The translations under genes and the position numbers were made by a program. This document shows, one piece after another, positions 7,329 to 14,262 of a stretch of 33,991 nt of DNA. Origin of the DNA: Microcystis aeruginosa Ma_MB_S_20031200_S102 (lineage in GTDB: Bacteria > Cyanobacteriota > Cyanobacteriia > Cyanobacteriales > Microcystaceae). Where the stretch lies: the NCBI GenBank assembly GCA_007095845.1, contig SFBI01000177.1, positions 1 to 33,991 of the forward strand, given 5' to 3'. A model generated the notes under the pieces. It saw only the letters and a program-made list of their open reading frames with translations. It was not told the origin of the DNA and did no database searches. How positions within the stretch are numbered: the first letter of the stretch is position 1; every line of letters starts with the position of its first letter.

Positions 7329-8819
7329 ATGCAACTGTTTGACTCAGAAACTGACGACGCTACGTCTAGCGACTCTTCCACACCTGTTTTTAATTCTTCC
7401 GATTCCTCACCGAGGCAATCCGACGCAGAAACCATGAACCGCTTGCCTAAACGTGCGCCCAAATCTAATCCTAGTCAGGGTTTTGCCCCAGTGCTAAAAA
7501 ACCCGCGTTTTCTCATTCTCTGGGCGGGGGGAATTTTTTCCCAATTAGCCGATAAATTCTATTTAGTCCTGATGATCTCCCTAATTGCCACCCATTACCA
7601 AAAAGCCGATCAGTCGATTAGTGGCTGGGTATCGGCGATAATGATTGCTAATACAATTCCGGCGGTGTTAGTGGGTTCGGTGGCGGGTGTATATGTTGAT
7701 AGATGGTTAAAAAAACAAGTTTTAGTTATTTCTAACCTTTTACGCGGGGCTTTTGTCCTCCTCATTCCCCTATTATTGTGGTTAGTGCGCGAGCAAACTT
7801 TAGCCGTTCCCCTCGGTTGGTTGCCTGACGGTTTAAGAAATTGGCATTACCGGTTACAGGGAGAATTTAACTTACCCTTCGGTTTTTTCCTGTTGTTAGT
7901 CATTACTTTTCTTGTCTCCACCTTAACCCAATTTTTTGCCCCTGCCGAACAATCTACCCTGCCATTAGTGGTAAAACGTCGTCATCTTCTACCCGCTAAT
8001 TCCCTCAACACTTTAACCACCATGGCAGTATTAATTATCGGTTTTGCCATCGGTGAACCTCTATTAGCTTTTGCCGATAGCATTTTCGGCACGAGAGCAG
8101 GACAATTTGATATTGGTAAAGTGATGATTGTCGGTGGTTTTTATATAATTGCCGGTTTAATTCTAATTATCCTGCGAACTAACGAAAAATATGTTATTCC
8201 TACCGCAGAACAGCCCCATGTTTGGGAAGATATCCGCGACGGCATTCGTTACCTCAACAAAAATCATAAAGTTCGTAACGCCCTAATTCAATTAGTGATT
8301 TTATTCTGTATTTTTGCCGCTCTATCAGTATTAGCTGTCAGTATGGCCGAAAAACTACCCGGGTTGAAAGCTTCTCAATTTGGCTTTTTATTAGCCTCCT
8401 GTGGTGCGGGAATGGCAGTTAGTGCCATTGCTTTGGGTTATTGGGGTCAAAAATTCTCCCACACCCAATTAAGTCTCTGGGGTTCCCTGGGTATGGCGGC
8501 AGCTTTAATCGGTTTATCTTTAGCAACAAAGAGTTTAATTTTAGCCTTCGCTATGACCGCTTTATTAGGGATTTTTGCCGCTTTAGTCGGGGTTCCCATG
8601 CAAACTACCCTACAGGCAGATACACCCCCCGAAATGCGCGGTAAAGTCTTTGGTTTAGAAAATAATGCCGTTAATATTGCCCTCTCTTTACCCCTAGCTG
8701 TCGCGGGTATCGCCGAAACTCAATTCGGACTCCGACCGGTACTATTAGCTTTAGCAGTTATGGCAGTTATCGGCGGTGGTTTTACTTGGTATGTTTCTCG
8801 CAATTTATCTAAAGATTAG
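7329..8819 (+). CDS. MFS transporter
   Basis: 496 residues. A hydrophilic, serine-rich N-terminal extension (about 1-55) precedes a major facilitator fold with about 12 hydrophobic helices. The first helix region reads NPRFLILWAGGIFSQLADKF, resembling the MFS_3/EntS-like drug or metabolite exporter branch. A conserved loop motif of the R-G-K type is visible late (PPEMRGKVFGLENNAVNIAL). The substrate cannot be told from the sequence. It sits 22 bp after recO on the same strand. Confidence 0.85.
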   Translation: MQLFDSETDDATSSDSSTPVFNSSDSSPRQSDAETMNRLPKRAPKSNPSQGFAPVLKNPRFLILWAGGIFSQLADKFYLVLMISLIATHYQKADQSISGWVSAIMIANTIPAVLVGSVAGVYVDRWLKKQVLVISNLLRGAFVLLIPLLLWLVREQTLAVPLGWLPDGLRNWHYRLQGEFNLPFGFFLLLVITFLVSTLTQFFAPAEQSTLPLVVKRRHLLPANSLNTLTTMAVLIIGFAIGEPLLAFADSIFGTRAGQFDIGKVMIVGGFYIIAGLILIILRTNEKYVIPTAEQPHVWEDIRDGIRYLNKNHKVRNALIQLVILFCIFAALSVLAVSMAEKLPGLKASQFGFLLASCGAGMAVSAIALGYWGQKFSHTQLSLWGSLGMAAALIGLSLATKSLILAFAMTALLGIFAALVGVPMQTTLQADTPPEMRGKVFGLENNAVNIALSLPLAVAGIAETQFGLRPVLLALAVMAVIGGGFTWYVSRNLSKD

Positions 8820-8830
8820 CGGAACTTTTC

Positions 8831-8889
8831 AGTTATCAGTTATCAGTTATCAGTTATCAGTAGTTAGGAGTTAGGAGTCAGGAGTCAGT
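8831..8889 (+). repeat. Heptanucleotide tandem repeat (STRR-like)
   Basis: Four AGTTATC units (8831-8858), then AGT, then AGTTAGG twice and AGTCAGG variants. Short tandemly repeated 7-mers are a known cyanobacterial intergenic feature. Related tracts lie at 11814, 31036 and 32628. Confidence 0.85.
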
Positions 8890-8915
8890 ATTCAGGAGAT
8901 TGCTTTTATTTATTC

Positions 8916-9001
8916 TCCCATCTTCCCCGCAAAGAAGCGAAACTAACATTAACTAAACGGTTGTATGAACAGGGTTATCAACGAGAGGATATTCTCAGAA
9001 T
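8916..9001 (+). pseudogene. C-terminal remnant of an Rpn-family nuclease gene
   Basis: In the frame leading to TTG 8961 the DNA reads PRKEAKLTLTKRLYEQGYQR then EDILRI. This resembles a segment seen near the C terminus of cyanobacterial Rpn/DUF4351-type proteins (LYERGYQRQDI). It has no start and is cut by the palindrome at 9002. It is a relic, not the N terminus of the intact gene downstream, although the reading frame happens to stay open between them. Confidence 0.45.
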
Positions 9002-9034
9002 AGAAAACGGGTTTCTTGAAGAAACCCGTTTTCT
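9002..9034. repeat. 33-bp palindrome, copy 1
   Basis: AGAAAACGGGTTTCT and AGAAACCCGTTTTCT flank a 3-nt centre, giving a nearly perfect palindrome. A second copy with a different centre is at 10097-10129, on the far side of the intact Rpn gene. As RNA each would fold into a strong hairpin. Confidence 0.85.
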
Positions 9035-9125
9035 GGATCGTCAAGTAACCTTAAACTTGTTAGAAACAAAGAGTTGTTATTTTCTGGTAGTCATTCACTG
9101 CTCAGATTCGTTAAAATTATATTAC

Positions 9126-10070
9126 ATGACTAATAATGTTGACCATGATAGCTTATTTAAGGAGTTAATCTCCACCTTTTTTATCGAATTTATCGAGTTG
9201 TTTTTTCCTGAAGTAATCAATTATTTAGACAAAGACTCAATTACTTTTTTAGACAAAGAAGTATTTACCGATGTCACGGAAGGGGAAAAGCATGAAAGTG
9301 ACTTAGTAGCACAAGTTAGGTTTCGCGGAAAAGAATCTTTCTTTCTGATTCATGTAGAAGCGCAGGAAAGTTCCCGCAAGTGGTTTAATCGGCGAATGTT
9401 TACTTATTTTGCTCGCTTTCATGAGAAATTTGTCTTACCGATTTATCCAATTGTAATTTTTTCTTACTCCCAGCCCAAAAAAGAAGCAATTAGTCAGTAT
9501 GTAGTCGATTTTCCCGATTTTAAGGTGTTAGAATTTAACTATCAGATAGTGCAGTTAAATCGATTAAATTGGCGAGATTTTCTCAATCAGCAGAATCCAG
9601 TTGCTTCGGCTTTGATGGCTAAGATGAACATTGCCGAGAAAGAGCGAGCTAAGGTTAAGGCGGAATGTCTGCGCTTGTTAATTACTTTAAGGTTAGATCC
9701 TGCGAGAATGCAATTAATTTCTGGATTCATTGATACATATCTCAATCTAAATCCTGCCGAAGAGATACAATTCCAAGAAGAGATTAGCACATTTAGTCAA
9801 CCCGTACAGGAGGGAGTTATGCAAATTACTACCAGTTGGATGCGTCAAGGTATCGAACAAGGTATCGAACAAGGTATCGAACAAGGTATCGAACGCGAAA
9901 AAACATTGATTATTCGCCAACTTAAACGTAAGTTAGGGGAGATTAATCCTGCATTGGAAACTAAAATTATGCAGTTAAGTATTGATGATGTCGAAGCATT
10001 AGGAGAAGCTTTATTCGACTTCTCTGCGGTTGAAGATTTCATCAATTGGTTAAATACTTTAACTGCCTAG
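9126..10070 (+). CDS. Rpn-family recombination-promoting nuclease / PD-(D/E)XK protein with DUF4351
   Basis: 314 residues from ATG 9126 (MTNNVDHDSLFKELISTFF). The nuclease core shows FLDKEVF, then HESDLVAQV with the catalytic Asp, then FFLIHVEAQE with the E-x-Q variant of the PD-(D/E)XK motif. A C-terminal DUF4351 helical hairpin follows (IIRQLKRKLGEI onward). Between them lies a low-complexity linker of four GIEQ/GIER repeats. Rpn proteins of E. coli are DNA endonucleases that raise RecA-independent recombination; cyanobacterial members are numerous and often degraded. The open frame extends back to 8961, but that part is a relic of another copy plus a palindrome. The gene is flanked by paired palindromes and broken paralogues. 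Confidence 0.8.
   Translation: MTNNVDHDSLFKELISTFFIEFIELFFPEVINYLDKDSITFLDKEVFTDVTEGEKHESDLVAQVRFRGKESFFLIHVEAQESSRKWFNRRMFTYFARFHEKFVLPIYPIVIFSYSQPKKEAISQYVVDFPDFKVLEFNYQIVQLNRLNWRDFLNQQNPVASALMAKMNIAEKERAKVKAECLRLLITLRLDPARMQLISGFIDTYLNLNPAEEIQFQEEISTFSQPVQEGVMQITTSWMRQGIEQGIEQGIEQGIEREKTLIIRQLKRKLGEINPALETKIMQLSIDDVEALGEALFDFSAVEDFINWLNTLTA
9849..9896 (+). repeat. 12-bp coding tandem repeat (four units)
   Basis: GGTATCGAACAA repeats four times (the last unit ends CGC), encoding GIEQ units. Slippage in 12-bp steps would change linker length without shifting frame. Confidence 0.9.
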
Positions 10071-10096
10071 CTTTGACGTTAGCGATCGCCTTTTGG

Positions 10097-10129
10097 AGAA
10101 AACGGGTTTCTTTGAGAAACCCGTTTTCT
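10097..10129. repeat. 33-bp palindrome, copy 2
   Basis: Same arms as the copy at 9002-9034, AGAAAACGGGTTTCT and AGAAACCCGTTTTCT, with centre TTG. It lies 27 bp after the Rpn stop codon and could act as a transcription terminator or processing hairpin. Confidence 0.85.
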
Positions 10130-10188
10130 GCGTAAGTATAGTATATCACAAAAATTGCTTCGGTGGTTGAAGAGAACTGATAACTGAA

Positions 10189-10407
10189 ATGAATAACCCA
10201 AATACTGATTTTGATACTCCTTGGAAAGATGTCTTAGAAATCTACTTTGAAGACTTTGTTTCCTTCTTTTTTCCTCACGCTCACGTGGGTATTGATTGGA
10301 ATCAAGACTTTGAATTTCTCGACAAAGAACTTCAAAAAGTGGTGCGGGATGCTGAGTTAGGTAAACGTCAAAAGCTGACGTCGAGGTCCGAACGGGTCAA
10401 AACATAG
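10189..10407 (+). pseudogene. Truncated Rpn-family gene (N-terminal 65 residues only)
   Basis: The first part, FDTPWKDVLEIYFEDFVSFF then FPH and FEFLDKELQKVVRDAELGKR, is the usual N terminus of a second Rpn-type subfamily. The usual continuation (a DKLVKV-like strand and the catalytic E-x-Q strand) is missing. Instead the frame runs through QKLTSRSERVKT to a stop at 10405-10407. The catalytic core is therefore absent and no continuation is visible downstream. A start codon is present, so a 72-residue peptide could be made, but it should lack nuclease activity. Confidence 0.65.
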
Positions 10408-10549
10408 TTTTGTAACCATGACCAACTTACCCCTGTTACTCTTAGGGTTATTTCATTCTCTTTTATGTCATTTTCTCAAATCGTTATCTGGCAAGGTTTT
10501 TAGTCGATTTCTCACCATAAATATCTGAAAATTTTTCAAAACGTCGTGC

Positions 10550-11701
10550 TTAGTAGGTTGATTCATGAATTAACCTACACCTGTCAGTCTGCCACTTACC
10601 AACTGCGATCGCCGCGTTTTGTCCTCCGAAACCGAAACTAAGACAGAGACAATTTTGCAAGGAAAAATTAATGGCCGATCTGGTTAAATTTAACTGGAAA
10701 GGCGACTCGTTCACACCGACACAGGGGGGAATTAGCTGATTTTTTAGAGCCATGAGACAAAAAGCCATACCTAATGCCCCTGAAGCCCCTAAAGTGTGTC
10801 CTGTTGCCCCTTTTGTCGAGCTTACAGCCACTTGCGAGCCAAAAATGCTGGCGATCAGGTTTGCCTCCCGTTCATCGTTTAAACGCGTGCTAGTGCCGTG
10901 GGCGTGAATGTAGTGAATTTCATCTTTTCTTAATTTACTTCTGTGCAAACATAGTAATACAGCTTTGGCAGCACTATGATTATCCACCGCTGGGGCGCTA
11001 ACATGATCGGCATCGCAGGTAAAACCATAGCCCAAAATTTGCCCGTAGATGGGGGCATTTCTACTTAAGGCCTCTTCCTCCGATTCAAGGACTAAAATCG
11101 CCCCACCTTCCCCCAAAACTAAGCCTTCCCTAGCTCTATCAAAAGGATAACAGCCTGTTTTCGCTAAGGCCCCCATCTGTTCAAATCCCACCAAAGTTAA
11201 GGGAGTGATCGGGGTTTCGATCGCCCCTGCTAAAACTCGATCGCATTCTCCCATTTTGATTAATTCTACACCCCGGGCGATCGACCAGATAGCCGTGGCA
11301 CAGGACGCCATCGGTGCTAAGACTGGGGCACTGGTTTCTATCAATCTAGCGGTCAATACCGAGGCGCGATCGGGTAAACTATCTAACCAGTTTTCTACTA
11401 TTCCCGTCGCTGCCATCTGTTCCCATAAACCCTGACAACCGCGACTAGAACCGATAGTGACACCACAATCCCTCAAGGGAGGCGTTAATTTCGCATCTTC
11501 GAGGGCAGCAATCAGGGCAATTTTGGTTAAATCGTCTAAAAATGCCGGTTTGTGACCGATTAAACCCAAGGGTAAAACGGGTAAATCAGAAAAGGGTTGT
11601 TGTCTAGTTATACCAGTTTTGCCCTCTAGTAATCTTGGCCAACTCTGACTTAAATTTCCCAGAGAACTGATTAACCCAATTCCCGTCACCACAACATTCA
11701 T
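10550..11701 (-). CDS. Beta-ketoacyl-ACP synthase (KAS, FabF-like)
   Basis: 383 residues, a thiolase-fold condensing enzyme with the Cys-His-His triad intact: Cys134 in MASCATA, His268 in HAHGTST and His302 in KGATGHTLGASG. The C terminus has the usual FGFGGQNAA loop. It should join malonyl-ACP to an acyl-ACP primer in fatty acid or related acyl chain synthesis. It is about 30 residues shorter than typical FabF (about 413), mainly in the region before the active cysteine. This suggests a second, specialised KAS rather than the main FabF. No ACP or other fatty-acid gene is adjacent. A family 2 MITE lies 9 bp upstream of its start. Confidence 0.88.
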   Translation of the reverse strand: MNVVVTGIGLISSLGNLSQSWPRLLEGKTGITRQQPFSDLPVLPLGLIGHKPAFLDDLTKIALIAALEDAKLTPPLRDCGVTIGSSRGCQGLWEQMAATGIVENWLDSLPDRASVLTARLIETSAPVLAPMASCATAIWSIARGVELIKMGECDRVLAGAIETPITPLTLVGFEQMGALAKTGCYPFDRAREGLVLGEGGAILVLESEEEALSRNAPIYGQILGYGFTCDADHVSAPAVDNHSAAKAVLLCLHRSKLRKDEIHYIHAHGTSTRLNDEREANLIASIFGSQVAVSSTKGATGHTLGASGALGMAFCLMALKNQLIPPCVGVNESPFQLNLTRSAINFSLQNCLCLSFGFGGQNAAIAVGKWQTDRCRLIHESTY

Positions 11702-11710
11702 TTATCAGTT

Positions 11711-11813
11711 AAGTACCTAAGCAAAATGAATTACACATATCTAACCACCTCTTGCCCCTTGCCTCTTGCCTCTTGCCTATCTTCACCAGGAAATTAATTT
11801 TGCACGACTACTT
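11711..11813. mobile_element. MITE-like repeat, family 2, copy 1 (103 bp)
   Basis: Ends AAGTACCTAAGCAAAAT and the complement of AAGTAGTCGTGCAAAATTAA are imperfect inverted repeats. The centre has TTGCCTC-type tandem units. An inverted copy lies at 32923-33018. This copy sits within an ATCAGTT heptamer tract, which continues on both sides (11704-11710 and 11814-11829). There is no coding capacity. Confidence 0.75.
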
Positions 11814-11902
11814 ATCAGTTATCAGTTATCGGAATATTAAATGATTGGGTGGGTTAGGGGGGAGATTAAATTATCGTCGCACGAACCCACCCTAACCGAT
11901 CG

Positions 11903-12640
11903 CTATTTTTTCAGATTTTCTGCACCGGAAACAACTTTAGCCGAGTCAATTTTATCCCCTTGTTTGATCGTATCGATCACTTCCATTCCCTCAGTTACAT
12001 AACCAAAAACGGCATAATCACCATCGAGAAAATTGATATCCGACAGAGCAAAATAAAACTGAGAAGAAGCGGAATTAGGTTGTTGAGAACGGGCCATTGC
12101 GATCGCACCGCGTTTATGAGGTAAAGCGACGATGGGAGTACGCGACGTGGCCTGTTGACCGATTGCTTGCCCATAAATCGGCTCTTTTTCGTCTTTGAGG
12201 AGAATTTCAAGGGGAACATAACGGGATTGCTTGGTTTCTGGGTCAACAAAACCACCAGTTCCGCGACCTTGGGGATCACCACCTTGAGCGACAAAAGGCT
12301 GCGGTTCTTTAACCACGCGATGGAAAGTTAAACCATTATAAAAACCTCTTTCCACGAGATCCACAAAGTTACCGGCAGTAATTGGGGCCGCATTGCCATC
12401 AATTTCGATCTTTACCGGTTTACCTTTGATGACCATCTCGACGACCGCAGTTCCATCTAAACGGGGTTTGTAATTATCCATGTTGACACTGCCCGAACTG
12501 GCAGGTTGAGAGGTTTGGGTGATACTAGAATTATCGGGGGTGGAGTTAGCTTCTGGGGAAGAACAGCCGAAAAGTGTTGTCGTTGTGATTAAAAAAACAC
12601 AAACCACAGATAGCCAGCCAGATTTTCTTATCTTCATCAT
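11903..12640 (-). CDS. Cyclophilin-type peptidyl-prolyl isomerase, predicted lipoprotein
   Basis: 245 residues. The N terminus is a lipoprotein signal ending in lipobox LFGC (Cys26). A serine/threonine-rich linker follows, then a cyclophilin domain from about residue 60: VEMVIKGKPVKIEIDGNAAP, FHRVV, VAQGGDPQGRGTGG, MARSQQPNSASSQFYF and GYVTEGMEVID. The Phe-His-Arg and Gln residues of the cyclophilin active site are present. It should catalyse proline cis-trans isomerisation on the periplasmic or lumenal side of a membrane. It follows ycf4 by 28 bp on the same strand, so the two are probably one transcript. Confidence 0.9.
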   Translation of the reverse strand: MMKIRKSGWLSVVCVFLITTTTLFGCSSPEANSTPDNSSITQTSQPASSGSVNMDNYKPRLDGTAVVEMVIKGKPVKIEIDGNAAPITAGNFVDLVERGFYNGLTFHRVVKEPQPFVAQGGDPQGRGTGGFVDPETKQSRYVPLEILLKDEKEPIYGQAIGQQATSRTPIVALPHKRGAIAMARSQQPNSASSQFYFALSDINFLDGDYAVFGYVTEGMEVIDTIKQGDKIDSAKVVSGAENLKK

Positions 12641-12668
12641 TTTATAGCCAAAAAGAGCGAAAAAAGGC

Positions 12669-13235
12669 CTACAATCCCTCTAGAGGAATTTCCAGAAAAC
12701 GAGCGAGTTCCGCTCCTTGATTTTCCAATTCCGAGAGGGACATAGGATCACCGACGCGGGTTAAAGGGATATCGCGACGCTGTTTAATCCGCAGGAATAG
12801 TTCCCGTTTCGGGTTGAGTCCTTCTCGCACTTCGGCCCGTACAGCTTGCACATCTTCGAGAGGCCAATCGAGATCAATGCGACGATTTTTGCCGGGGTAG
12901 CCCCAACGAAAGATTTTAACTTTGCCGGTTTCCTTGTTAAACTCGTTGTAACCACCTCCAACATTCCAAAGGAGAGATAACCAGAGATAGATGGCTAAAA
13001 GCGTCCCCGCAGTACCATAAAAGAGGAGAGCGACTCCTTGGGGAATAAATTGTAAGGCACTGGTATCGCTAACGAGAAGTAGATTGACCTTTAAATAACT
13101 CGAAAGACCCGCGAGAAGAAACCCTAGACCGCCAATAGTGACGATTAAAGCCCAAAAATAGTTACTAGGGCGACGGGAACCCACTACTTCTTGCCGCAGG
13201 ATCAGGCTATCTTTACTTGTTGTTTGCGCTTTCAT
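12669..13235 (-). CDS. ycf4: Photosystem I assembly protein Ycf4
   Basis: 188 residues, the usual Ycf4 length. Two adjacent transmembrane helices (about 25-50 and 65-90) carry the family motif FWALIVTIGGLGFLLAGLSS and the WNVGGGYNEF segment. The hydrophilic C-terminal part has IFRWGYPGKNRRI and the conserved ending LELARFLEIPLEGL-like (here AELARFLEIPLEGL). It is a thylakoid protein that helps assemble photosystem I. It is the first gene of a probable two-gene unit with the cyclophilin lipoprotein. Confidence 0.95.
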   Translation of the reverse strand: MKAQTTSKDSLILRQEVVGSRRPSNYFWALIVTIGGLGFLLAGLSSYLKVNLLLVSDTSALQFIPQGVALLFYGTAGTLLAIYLWLSLLWNVGGGYNEFNKETGKVKIFRWGYPGKNRRIDLDWPLEDVQAVRAEVREGLNPKRELFLRIKQRRDIPLTRVGDPMSLSELENQGAELARFLEIPLEGL

Positions 13236-13435
13236 GAATTCTTTGTAAGGTTGCCTAGAGTTATTTTACCGGCTTTTTTCTCCCCACTTCCCCAACCCCC
13301 AACCCTGACTTAGGTTGTCGATTGGGAGCGCAATGCGGTCAAAATAACTCAGACAGTTTTTCTCTGATTAGGATTAAGGGTACTCTTGGTCAGCGATTGC
13401 CTTCGAGAAAAGCTGACAACATTTCAGAAAATTTA

Positions 13436-13620
13436 TTACCAATCAAAGGTTGACTTGCTAAGAAATAAACAGATGGAATTTAAAGCTTTCAGCGAGGGAG
13501 CATCGTTTCTGTTCATAACTAGACTTGATCTCGCTTTGTCAAGCACGCTGAGAATTTCCTTATCTACGTCCCAAATTTTATCCCAGTATTCTTGTCTAAG
13601 TTTTTGTGCTATTTTTATCT
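13436..13620 (-). pseudogene. Remnant of IS630-type transposase second frame (DDE part)
   Basis: In a frame offset from the upstream ORF the DNA reads KKTLHPPEKEIKIAQKLRQE then YWDKI, which is how IS630-type transposases continue after the helix-turn-helix part. It goes on to ILSVLDKARSSLVMNRNDAP where an IFLDESG-like first catalytic Asp motif is expected; the motif is degenerate. The frame stops at 13436-13438. The rest of the DDE domain is missing. Confidence 0.6.
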
Positions 13621-13991
13621 CTTTTTCTGGGGGGTGTAGAGTTTTTTTTGCGGTTTATTCTCAAGCGTTCAGCTATTCTTGCCACTGTCGCTACGCTTAA
13701 CAATATACCAGTTTTTTCTAGGAATAGTTCCGATAGTTCGGCTAGAGTTGCATTATTATTTTCCTCAATTAACTCACCGAGGGCGATCATCTGTTCGGAC
13801 GTGAGTTTTAAATGACGTCCACATCGATAAGTCTTCGGTCGAATATCTCCTGTTTCTCGAGATTGCTTCAAAAGCTTTTGGACGAAACTTAAAGTTACGC
13901 AGAATCTTTTCGCTAATTGTCTTTGAGAGATGGGTTCGTTGTAATAACAGTCGAGAATTTTCTGACGGAACTCTACTGGATAGGATTTCAT
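13596..13991 (-). CDS. IS630-type transposase, N-terminal helix-turn-helix part (broken element)
   Basis: 131 residues beginning MKSYPVEFRQKILDCYYNEP, with a helix-turn-helix (ISQRQLAKRFCVTLSFVQKL) and a second winged-helix segment (ATLAELSELF onward). This is the DNA-binding half of an IS630 family transposase. The frame is lost at a run of eight A residues (coding strand; T run at 13642-13649 on the plus strand). With seven As the frame would run into the continuation at 13436-13620. The 3' end of the element cannot be found, so it is a non-autonomous relic. Confidence 0.75.
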   Translation of the reverse strand: MKSYPVEFRQKILDCYYNEPISQRQLAKRFCVTLSFVQKLLKQSRETGDIRPKTYRCGRHLKLTSEQMIALGELIEENNNATLAELSELFLEKTGILLSVATVARIAERLRINRKKNSTPPRKRDKNSTKT

Positions 13992-14143
13992 TTTTTGTAC
14001 AATTTAGCTATCGATGAAATTATACTTCATATTTATGATCAATGCTGTAACTGATAGGACGTTTTTGAACCAGCAAAAATTAATTATGTCAGAGGGGTAA
14101 TCAATGAGAAAATCTTTAAAACCTTGTCATGAAAGCGTCTTAT

Positions 14144-14164
14144 AAGCACCACAATCTGGTGCTT
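14144..14164. terminator. Stable hairpin downstream of the TPR gene
   Basis: AAGCACCA (14144-14151) pairs with TGGTGCTT (14157-14164) around a 5-nt loop. It lies about 100 bp past the minus-strand TPR gene stop. No T tract follows on the minus strand, so it may be a weak terminator or a repeat end. Confidence 0.35.
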
Positions 14165-14262
14165 CTGTCAAGCTTTATTAAGAATTGCTGCCATGTCTTG
14201 ACAAGGACAATCAGAATTAGATTTTGGTCTAATGTCACACCTGAGCTTATTTTTTAGATAAA

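Noticed and set aside
8961-9125. N-terminal 55 residues of the Rpn open frame as part of the protein
   Set aside because: The segment is a C-terminal-type Rpn relic followed by a translated palindrome; the Rpn domain begins at ATG 9126.
13386-13815. Plus-strand open frames opposite the IS630 relic
   Set aside because: They are antisense shadows of the transposase pieces with no recognisable protein features.
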